Shown one piece after another: positions 45,740-52,543 of a stretch of 64,000 nucleotides of DNA. The notes beneath the pieces were generated by a model. That model ran no database searches. It saw only the letters and a list, made by a program, of their open reading frames with translations, and was not told the DNA's origin. The position numbers and the translations under genes are program-made. The stretch is from Mediterraneibacter gnavus ATCC 29149 (GTDB taxonomy: Bacteria; Bacillota; Clostridia; Lachnospirales; Lachnospiraceae). The stretch's first letter is position 1. Every line of letters begins with the position of its first letter. Location of the stretch: contig NZ_CP043051.1 in assembly GCF_008121495.1 (NCBI RefSeq), positions 1,295,001 to 1,359,000 on the forward strand, written 5' to 3'.

Positions 45740-46633
45740 TTATTTTGCTTTTTCAATCCATTGTTTTACAACTTCAACATCAATTCCGGTCAGCTGAGCA
45801 ATCTGCTCCGGAGAGTTGCCGGAATGAAGCATATGGAGAACAATTTCTTTTTGTCCAAGATTAATGCCCTCCTCAACGCCCTCTTCATATAAATCTTTCT
45901 CATAAGCCTTTTGATTAAATGATGTCAGAACCATACTGATTACCTCCGCTTTATGCTTCACCAGTACATCCCGAAGAATTCCCTTTTCAATACAGATGTC
46001 CACCGCTTTCGTGACAGCGTGCCTCGGATCACTCGTTTTCTTACACTGAATCCTTACCGTATCCACAAAAATAGAATACTCTTTCAGCCGCTGGCATTTT
46101 TCCATAAGCGCAAGGTTATGTCCGTAATTGATATTCAGCATCACTGCGGTGCACTGCAGACAAGGCTGCCGATTATCGGATACAGATTCAAACGCATCCG
46201 TCAATCGAAGAATCGTCTCATCCGGTTGTGCTTTTGTGCCGTTATAGAACACAAAGTATTGAGGAATCGGCAGCTTCTTCAAAGTGCTGCTGTATAAATT
46301 GATGTTTTCCGTCTCGACGTATCCATCATACAACCTGGCGAGATAGATCAGTCCGCGCAATGGCATATTTGGATTATACGTGCTCTGATGCTCATAGAGA
46401 TTCAGTGTCCCGCCGATCAGGAATGAAATATCATTTTTCATAGAGAGATAAACAGCGTCCTCCAGTGTATTAACTTCAAGATCATTCGGATTTTCATAGC
46501 AGGTATTATTCAATGCATTGTATAGGTCCAAAAGATCCCTCTTGTTATTGAAAACCAGGCGAAAAAGCCGATCCTTATATTTGTGATTCGGGACAGGGTG
46601 TTTCTGGTGATTTCTTTTTTTATTTTTTCTCAT
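45740..46633 (-). CDS. Rpn-family recombination-promoting nuclease/putative transposase, copy 2
   Basis: A 297-residue near-twin of the gene at 44604: the first 240 residues differ at only a few positions (for example TENINLYSSTLKK in place of TKNINLYSSSLKK). From EEGVE onward it diverges: the GIKEG repeat is absent, the linker reads INLGQKEIVLHMLHSG, and the tail EQIAQLTGIDVEVVKQW resumes similarity. Nuclease motifs are intact, so both copies are probably active. Same GGAGG start context. Confidence 0.87.
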   Translation of the reverse strand: MRKNKKRNHQKHPVPNHKYKDRLFRLVFNNKRDLLDLYNALNNTCYENPNDLEVNTLEDAVYLSMKNDISFLIGGTLNLYEHQSTYNPNMPLRGLIYLARLYDGYVETENINLYSSTLKKLPIPQYFVFYNGTKAQPDETILRLTDAFESVSDNRQPCLQCTAVMLNINYGHNLALMEKCQRLKEYSIFVDTVRIQCKKTSDPRHAVTKAVDICIEKGILRDVLVKHKAEVISMVLTSFNQKAYEKDLYEEGVEEGINLGQKEIVLHMLHSGNSPEQIAQLTGIDVEVVKQWIEKAK

Positions 46634-46842
46634 GTACTTTCCTCCATTATAAAAAACTTATCCTGTAGATGCAATCTTCTTATTCTTATGTTCGGTTAAA
46701 AATAACTGAAAATCTGGCGAAACGCCGGAAAACAGACAGCTTCTAAAATCAGAAGCCAATGCTGTACAGACGACAGCTAAAAAGTAAATTCATTATATCT
46801 GGTTCGGATTATAATAACAATACGCAGATTATACAAAATAAA

Positions 46843-48500
46843 CCTGGATTATTCACGGCGTAGCCGTGAAAGTGGCTGAAAGCCACATAGTTACTATATT
46901 TTAATTGAATATTGCTTTTCACTTATCAAGTGAATAAAAAAAGAGCATCCGTTTGTGGTAAAATTAAGGTGTTCAAAGCCATTAATAATACAAACAAAGG
47001 AGCCCTTCATGAGTATTGTAAACACCTTATCACTAGAAAGCAATAGACAGATTAAAATAAATTTTGATGGAGGAGATTTATCCTCCGATGCAGGCCTGCT
47101 TCTTATCAAAGAATTCGTAAGTAAACTTGACATTGATAAACTTTTCAGTCGCTCATTTAAGACTAATGATTCTGCATCATTTAGATATCACACTGACAAG
47201 GAGAATCTCCTTCAGATAATCTATATGATTATTGCAGGTTATTTTGAAGATGATGCTTCAGATGAACTTACAAATGACCCAGTATTTAAAGCAGTACTAA
47301 ATAAAGATGCTTTAGCATCACAACCTACGGTATCAAGATTCTTTAACCGTATGGATGAAGATACTTTAAACCAATTCCTTACGATTGGCAGAATACTTCG
47401 AAAAAGAGTTTACAGTATTCAGATGCCACAGGCTGTTATTCTGGATCTGGATTCCACTCTTCTTGATGCATACGGTAAACAGGAAGGCAGAGCCTTTAAC
47501 TTTCATTATCGGAGCAATGGATACCATCCACTTGTCTGTTATGATGGAATGACTGGGGATCTGATAAAAATCCAACTTCGTGATGGAACACAGTATTCCT
47601 GCACTGGAGTGGTTGACTTCCTGCAACTGATACTTGATGAATATCTGAATGATTATCCAACAATCCAAATTCTGCTTCGGGGTGACAGCGGTTTTGCTAC
47701 GCCTGACCTTTACAAGCAGTGCGAGGAAAATGGCACAAGCTATGTCATCCGGCTGAAGGAGAATGGTATTCTCCGTGAAAAAGCATCCCATCTTGTGGAT
47801 GAGCTTGATGAAATCACCAGGAATAACAAAGTTGATTATGCGGTAGTTTATGGTGAATTCATGTACAAAGCAGGTCCATGGCCTTATGAAAGGCGTGTGG
47901 TTTGCAAGGTTGAAAAGCCGGAAAACCAGATGGTTTACATGTACACATTTGTTGTCACAAACATGGATTCCTCACCAGAGTATCTCATAAAATTTTACTG
48001 CAAAAGAGGACGGATGGAAAACTTCATCAAAGAAAGCAAATCTGGTTTTGATTTCGCTTCTGTAAGTAGCCATGCTAGAATCGTAAATGCCAACAGACTT
48101 CAGGTACACGCTCTTGCGTATAACATATTTAATTGGTTTAGACGATTGGCGTTATCAGCAAACATGCGAAAACAACGCATAGATACCGTCCGTTTAAAAC
48201 TGCTGAAGATTGCTGCAAAAATAATTCGTTCAGCAAGATATATCACATTCAAGCTGTGCAGTAGCTGCCCTTATAAGAATGAATTCTATGAGACACTTTC
48301 AAATATCGGTAAGCTGAATGTACAGCTGGAATAGCAACTATTAACGAACCTTGATAGCTTAACAATTGCACTCTGAACTCTGCCACAGGGATTTTATACC
48401 CTTTTGACGGGTTAATTGAGTGATGTTATGGCTGCATGGATCAATTTTTAGATTCATGGCACAGTTATCGCTTCAGATACTGTTCCGTGAATAATTTAGG
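46843..48500 (+). mobile_element. Complete IS1380-family insertion sequence
   Basis: A 1658-bp element. Terminal inverted repeats are CCTGGATTATTCACGG at 46843-46858 and the complement of CCTAAATTATTCACGG at 48485-48500 (14 of 16 match). A perfect five-base target duplication, ATAAA, lies at 46838-46842 and 48501-48505. One transposase gene lies inside. Intact ends and duplication indicate a fairly recent, still potentially mobile insertion. Confidence 0.93.
47009..48334 (+). CDS. IS1380-family DDE transposase
   Basis: From ATG 47009 (AAAGGAG before it) 441 residues, full length for the family. The DDE core is visible: LDLDSTLLDAYG near 145 with the first Asp, LLRGDSGFATPDLY near 225 with the second, and YCKRGRMENFIKESK near 333 with the Glu. 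The N-terminal LSSDAGLLLIKEF motif is typical of IS1380 proteins. An in-frame upstream extension to 46955 has no ribosome site. Confidence 0.94.
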   Translation: MSIVNTLSLESNRQIKINFDGGDLSSDAGLLLIKEFVSKLDIDKLFSRSFKTNDSASFRYHTDKENLLQIIYMIIAGYFEDDASDELTNDPVFKAVLNKDALASQPTVSRFFNRMDEDTLNQFLTIGRILRKRVYSIQMPQAVILDLDSTLLDAYGKQEGRAFNFHYRSNGYHPLVCYDGMTGDLIKIQLRDGTQYSCTGVVDFLQLILDEYLNDYPTIQILLRGDSGFATPDLYKQCEENGTSYVIRLKENGILREKASHLVDELDEITRNNKVDYAVVYGEFMYKAGPWPYERRVVCKVEKPENQMVYMYTFVVTNMDSSPEYLIKFYCKRGRMENFIKESKSGFDFASVSSHARIVNANRLQVHALAYNIFNWFRRLALSANMRKQRIDTVRLKLLKIAAKIIRSARYITFKLCSSCPYKNEFYETLSNIGKLNVQLE

Positions 48501-48571
48501 ATAAATATTCAGAAAATTCTGATAAAAAGTAATAATTTAAAAATTATTTCGATAAAATATAAAAAAGTGTG

Positions 48572-48600
48572 TTGACAAATAAAAGAGATAGTGTTATTAT
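48572..48600 (+). promoter_or_regulatory. Consensus promoter of the candidate structured RNA
   Basis: TTGACA (48572-48577) and TATTAT (48595-48600) are 17 bases apart. It lies 72 bases right of the IS element, so the insertion left it intact. No normal gene follows for over 800 bases. Confidence 0.8.
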
Positions 48601-48729
48601 TAAGTCAATCCAAAAGAGATACAACAAACACACATCTCAAAAGGATATTTAACTAAAGAGCGATTCTTAATTTAGTAAGCAGTCGTTCTGTTAGATTAAA
48701 AATAAACGAACTAAGGAGGCAGAGGTCCA

Positions 48730-48819
48730 ATGGACAGTATATCATCAGTTACATTTCAATATGTCAGTGGTACGGTAGATGCAGGTTCCTGTGAAAGAGA
48801 CCTTTACCACGAAAGATAA
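48730..48819 (+). CDS. Possible 29-residue ORF inside the structured RNA
   Basis: AAGGAGG at 48713-48719 is followed ten bases later by ATG and a 29-codon frame to TAA (begins MDSISSVTFQ, ends LYHER). The ATG sits in the loop of the GTCC/GGAC hairpin, so folding could control access. The peptide has no recognised motif, one Cys and no membrane segment. It could be a real small protein, a leader peptide, or chance. Confidence 0.35.
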   Translation: MDSISSVTFQYVSGTVDAGSCERDLYHER

Positions 48820-49288
48820 GATCCAGTAAAAGTGAATGAAAAGATCAAATCGAAGAGATTGTAAAGCTGGATGAAAATGAAAAGATTCGACATCTACAGA
48901 CGTATTGAATATAGATACCACATGTAGCCAAAGTTCCCGAACATGTGTAAAGAAACATGGATAAGGAATATCAGTTTTATATGAAGCACCCCCAGTTATA
49001 GAAAGAATAATCAAATAGGATGTTGGAATATCGTCAGATGATACTGCAGCAGCCGAAAGGTTATAGAGAGAATAACTGAAGAGAGGACTTTCATGATAGG
49101 ATGATACCGATACCGAGTCGGATTTAGGTTATAGATATTGTTAAATTGAAGAACAGGAGGTTTCATATAAGCCAGTCTTAGTGAACAGACTGCTATATCA
49201 ATTAACATAGGTAGAGGTCTTGCAGGAACAGAATTGAGAAGTTCCTTCGATTTATAAAATAGAATATGAAAAATTTGAATAAAATGTA

Positions 49289-49326
49289 AAATGCATCTTC
49301 AATGTCAATTGAGGGTGCATTTTTTT
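49289..49326 (+). terminator. Rho-independent terminator of the candidate RNA
   Basis: A 15-pair stem, AAATGCATCTTCAAT with ATTGAGGGTGCATTT around GTCA, followed by a T run. Confidence 0.9.
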
Positions 49327-49353
49327 GACATTACGGGAGTCATATGGTAAACT
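49325..49353 (+). promoter_or_regulatory. Promoter of the TPR-AAA gene
   Basis: TTGACA (49325-49330), starting inside the preceding T run, and TAAACT (49348-49353) are 17 bases apart, with TGG before the -10. It gives the next gene its own start independent of the RNA. Confidence 0.72.
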
Positions 49354-49421
49354 AGAACAAACTAGGCAATGAAGAGAAAGATACCTGTAAGGTACAGACT
49401 AAGTATAATGAGGTGAGCATA

Positions 49422-52196
49422 GTGGACAAGTATGAATATAAGTTGAAGACAGAACAGATGCTAAAACTTATGGAAAACGGTGCATACAACAGAGCCGCTG
49501 AGATTGCTGACAGCATTGATTGGAAGCGTGTCAGAAATGTAAATATGCTGTTAAACGTCAGCAATATATATGAAAAGATCAGAGATTACCGTAAGAGTTT
49601 TGGAGTTCTGAGAGCTGCCTATCATAGAACAGAGGGGAGCAGAAAGATATTATATCGCTTGTGCACTCTTGCGATAAAGGTTGGAAATCTGGAAGAGGCA
49701 ATCGACTATTGTGATGAATACGTACAGGCTGCGCCAAAAGATCCGAATCAGTACATCCTAAGATACCGCCTGTTGAGAGCACGAAGAGCTCCGATCGAGC
49801 AGCAGATCCGTGCGTTGGAGCAGTTCAAAAAAGCAGAGTATGTCGAAGAGTGGGCATACGAGCTGGCCAAGAGATATGAAGAAGCCGGGATGACAGCCGA
49901 ATGTCTGGAAGAGTGTGATGATTTGATTCTGTGGTTCAGCGAAGGCAAGTATGTATACAAGGCCATGGAACTGAAGATGCGATACAAGCCATTGACTCCA
50001 CTGCAGCAGGAAAAGTATGACAGAAGGCTGGAAGAAGCAGAAAAATCTTCAGAAAGAGCAGCAGAAAAACTGATCGATCTGGGCAGAATAAAAGCTGAGG
50101 AAGAAGAAAAGCGGAGAAGAGAGCAGGAAGAAGCTGCCCGCTATACAGAGGATATGCTGGAGCGTTCTGAGCAGATCGCAGAGCCGGAGAATGCCGAACT
50201 CAGTGAGGAGGAAGTGGCAGAGCAGCTGAAAAAAGCGGAGCCGCCGAAGAAGAAGCTGGGTGATACGATGAAGCTTGGCGAGGCGCTTCAGAATTTGTTC
50301 CATACAGAAAAAGAAGAAGCGCAGGAGCAGGAAGAGCTGGAACTTTCAGAAGAGGATGCGGAAGAGTACGAAGAAGACATCGAAGAATTGGCAGAAGAGG
50401 ACGCAGAACCGGTGGAAGGTGATGACGAGGAGAGTACAGGGGAAGATGATTGCTCAGATCTGGCAGAAGCACTGGAAGAGATTGAGTCATTATCAGATCT
50501 GGAATTGCTGGATCAAGTGACAGAGGAAGAACCTGTAGAAGAGATTATTGAGGAGACGATCGAGACGAAAGTTAAGGAAGTTGACCTGAAAGAATTAGAA
50601 GAGCTGGCAGAACCGGAAGTGGCAGATGCAGCAGATGTGGAAGTAATCGAGGAACCTGAAGTAGCAGAAGAGGCTGAGAAGGAAGATATGGAAAAAGAAT
50701 CTATTAAATTAGAAGAAACAGAAATCAAAGAGGATGAGAGAATAGACGAGCCGGTTGACGATATACTTGATATTGATGATATTCTTGCTGAGTGGGAAGC
50801 CGCAGAGGGCAGTGTTGAACCGGAAGAAGTTCCAGAAGTGAACGAAGAGGATATAGAACAGATCGAGCGCAAGCCAAAGAGCCCGATCTTATCCCCGGAT
50901 ATTCAGAGGATGATCGATGAGATTGAAGGTGTGATTCCGGAAGAAGAGAGTGAGGAGATTCCGGTACACACGAGTACTCCTGTTGAACCTCTTGAGAATA
51001 AGGAGGCAGCAACAGAAGAGCTTAGAATGGAATCAGAAGAGCTGACTCTGGAGGTTGACAGTGCAGAAGATTATGAAGACCTTCTGACAGAAGACGCAGC
51101 AGAGGAACTGGAAGAGGAATTCGAAGAAGAACTGGATTACGATGATGATTATGAGGACGATTACGAATCGATTGCAGCAGGGCTGCAGGAAGAGTTCAAG
51201 CCGACGCTGAGTGATGAACCGGACGATCGTGAGATCCCGGATGAAGAGCCTGTTGAGTCGGATATTCTGAGTTCTACGACACCGCTGAGCAGAAAAGAGA
51301 CTGCGAAGCTGATCGCGACAGGAAAGACTGCACCACTTCCGATGGATGAGATTGCAGATGCATTATCGATTTCCGATACAGGATTTTTGGTACACAGCCG
51401 CTATGATCTGTCCGGACAGGGTGCAAAAAGAGCAGGACTGACAGAAGAACAGAAGAAGCTGTTCTCCTACTTTGTTCCGGTGCGCGGCATGAGCGAGCAG
51501 CTGGTGGATGTTCTGGAGCAGGACCGCAATTGTACGAACAGAAGAGGTACATCCAATACAGGCAACCTGCTGATCGTCGGAAACAAAGGCAACGGAAAGA
51601 CGGTTCTTGCGGTTGATGTGGTCAAGGCGATCCAGAAGCAGAGAAAGATCCGTCAGGGAAGAGTTGCGATCATCACTGGAGAAGCACTGAATAAGAAGAA
51701 GATCAGTGATATCATTGCTAAGCTGTACGGCGGAGCACTGATCATTGAAAAAGCAGGAAAATTAAGCGAAAGAACAGTTGCGAAGCTGAACAAAGCGATG
51801 GAAAAAGATACCGGAGAGATGCTGATCGTGCTGGAAGAGCAGAGAAAGCCGCTTGACCGTATACTTTCCTCAAACAGAGAATTCAGAAAGAAATTTACGA
51901 GCAGACTGGAAGTGCCGATCTTTGTAAATGATGAGCTGGTTACATTTGGTCAGACTTACGCACAGGAGAATGGATATCGTATCGATGAGATGGGAATCCT
52001 GGCACTGTACAGCCGGATCGATGCGATGCAGAGAGAAGATCACGCAGTGACAGTTGCGGAAGTAAAAGACATTATGGATGAGGCGATGTCGCATTCACAA
52101 AAGGTATCCGCCAAGAAGCTTGTGAAGCGAGTTCTTGGAAAGAATACAGATGATGCAGACAGAATTATTCTGACAGAAAAAGATTTTAATATTTAG
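49422..52196 (+). CDS. TPR-like, acidic-linker, AAA+-like ATPase fusion protein
   Basis: About 924 residues from GTG 49422 (AGGTG six bases before; GTG 49413 overlaps that site). Residues 1-200 form TPR-like helix pairs (ENGAYNRAAEIADSI, RKSFGVLRAAYHR, GNLEEAIDYCDEYVQAAPKD). Residues about 200-600 are extremely rich in Glu and Asp with few aromatics, probably disordered. The C-terminal 260 residues hold a P-loop, IVGNKGNGKTVLAVDV near 720, a GEMLIVLEE strand in the Walker B position near 800, and a helical lid resembling CbbX/SpoVK-type AAA+ proteins. No signal peptide. Function unknown; its place before the polysaccharide locus may be significant. Confidence 0.75.
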   Translation: MDKYEYKLKTEQMLKLMENGAYNRAAEIADSIDWKRVRNVNMLLNVSNIYEKIRDYRKSFGVLRAAYHRTEGSRKILYRLCTLAIKVGNLEEAIDYCDEYVQAAPKDPNQYILRYRLLRARRAPIEQQIRALEQFKKAEYVEEWAYELAKRYEEAGMTAECLEECDDLILWFSEGKYVYKAMELKMRYKPLTPLQQEKYDRRLEEAEKSSERAAEKLIDLGRIKAEEEEKRRREQEEAARYTEDMLERSEQIAEPENAELSEEEVAEQLKKAEPPKKKLGDTMKLGEALQNLFHTEKEEAQEQEELELSEEDAEEYEEDIEELAEEDAEPVEGDDEESTGEDDCSDLAEALEEIESLSDLELLDQVTEEEPVEEIIEETIETKVKEVDLKELEELAEPEVADAADVEVIEEPEVAEEAEKEDMEKESIKLEETEIKEDERIDEPVDDILDIDDILAEWEAAEGSVEPEEVPEVNEEDIEQIERKPKSPILSPDIQRMIDEIEGVIPEEESEEIPVHTSTPVEPLENKEAATEELRMESEELTLEVDSAEDYEDLLTEDAAEELEEEFEEELDYDDDYEDDYESIAAGLQEEFKPTLSDEPDDREIPDEEPVESDILSSTTPLSRKETAKLIATGKTAPLPMDEIADALSISDTGFLVHSRYDLSGQGAKRAGLTEEQKKLFSYFVPVRGMSEQLVDVLEQDRNCTNRRGTSNTGNLLIVGNKGNGKTVLAVDVVKAIQKQRKIRQGRVAIITGEALNKKKISDIIAKLYGGALIIEKAGKLSERTVAKLNKAMEKDTGEMLIVLEEQRKPLDRILSSNREFRKKFTSRLEVPIFVNDELVTFGQTYAQENGYRIDEMGILALYSRIDAMQREDHAVTVAEVKDIMDEAMSHSQKVSAKKLVKRVLGKNTDDADRIILTEKDFNI

Positions 52197-52199
52197 AGA

Positions 52200-52233
52200 A
52201 AAGTGGAAGAGAGCGATTTCTTCCACTTTTTTT
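52200..52233 (+). terminator. Rho-independent terminator after the TPR-AAA gene
   Basis: Stem AAGTGGAAGA/TCTTCCACTT followed by seven T. The next 175 bases up to 52410 show no supported gene. Confidence 0.9.
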
Positions 52234-52410
52234 GCGATTTTATACAAAAAGCGAGGAGACAATCGGGAAATCTTAAAGAAAATAGTCAGGAAAGAGAAAT
52301 CATACGAAAGTGCTATTACAATTTTTTTACAGAAAACAAATGCAAATGTACTACATATAGCATAGGGTTACTTAAAAGCGAGAAATTATTGTACAAAACG
52401 TCGAGCACTG

Positions 52411-52439
52411 TTGAAAAATGGCGGAAATTGTAATAAAAT
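52411..52439 (+). promoter_or_regulatory. Promoter of the exopolysaccharide operon
   Basis: TTGAAA (52411-52416) and TAAAAT (52434-52439) are 17 bases apart. A roughly 95-base leader follows, with a small stem ATCTTTA/TAAAGAT near 52455. Confidence 0.6.
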
Positions 52440-52543
52440 GAAATCGATAGCGTATCTTTATAAAAATTTAATAAAGATTACGGGTTTGGGGAAGGAAAAA
52501 TATTCGAAAAAGTTGAGAATGGAGAGAAACGGGAGGAGATTTT

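Larger units (their letters stand above)
44604..46783. repeat. Tandem duplication of an Rpn gene with its upstream region
   Basis: Two direct copies of about 1.05-1.1 kb, 44604 to about 45688 and 45740 to about 46783, are almost identical over most of the coding region and about 150 bases upstream. They share the hairpin CTGGCGAAACGCCGG before each gene. They differ mostly in the last 70 codons. About 50 bases separate them, including a stem-loop. Confidence 0.92.
48607..49326 (+). ncRNA. Candidate large structured non-coding RNA, about 720 nt
   Basis: The span between a consensus promoter and a strong terminator holds no conventional gene, stops occur in all frames, and short inverted repeats are dense. 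Examples: ACTAAA/TTTAGT (48652-48675), GTCC/GGAC (48725-48735), ATCCAG/CTGGAT (48820-48892), CACATGT/ACATGTG (48920-48947), CCGA/TCGG (49108-49121), AGTCT/AGACT (49174-49191), AGGAAC/GTTCCT (49223-49244). A hairpin motif GTTATAGARAGAATAA occurs twice (about 48995 and 49061). Loops are rich in A and GAA. Known large RNAs of Firmicutes (ROOL, GOLLD, OLE) are the families to compare; I cannot assign it to one. A decayed gene is the main alternative. Confidence 0.6.

Noticed and set aside
45860..45885. Internal translation start in Rpn copy 2 behind GAGGAGG
   Set aside because: Only an ATT is in frame at close range and the next ATG is over 30 bases away.
48745..49208. Minus-strand frames in the candidate RNA region
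   Set aside because: No ribosome site and no promoter on that strand; the promoter and terminator support the plus strand.
48601..49330. Group II intron remnant
   Set aside because: No domain V-like sequence or typical GTGYG 5' end was seen, and the terminator argues for a discrete transcript.
52203..52433. 76-codon frame after the TPR-AAA gene
   Set aside because: It starts inside a terminator stem, has no ribosome site and its low-complexity composition looks like chance.
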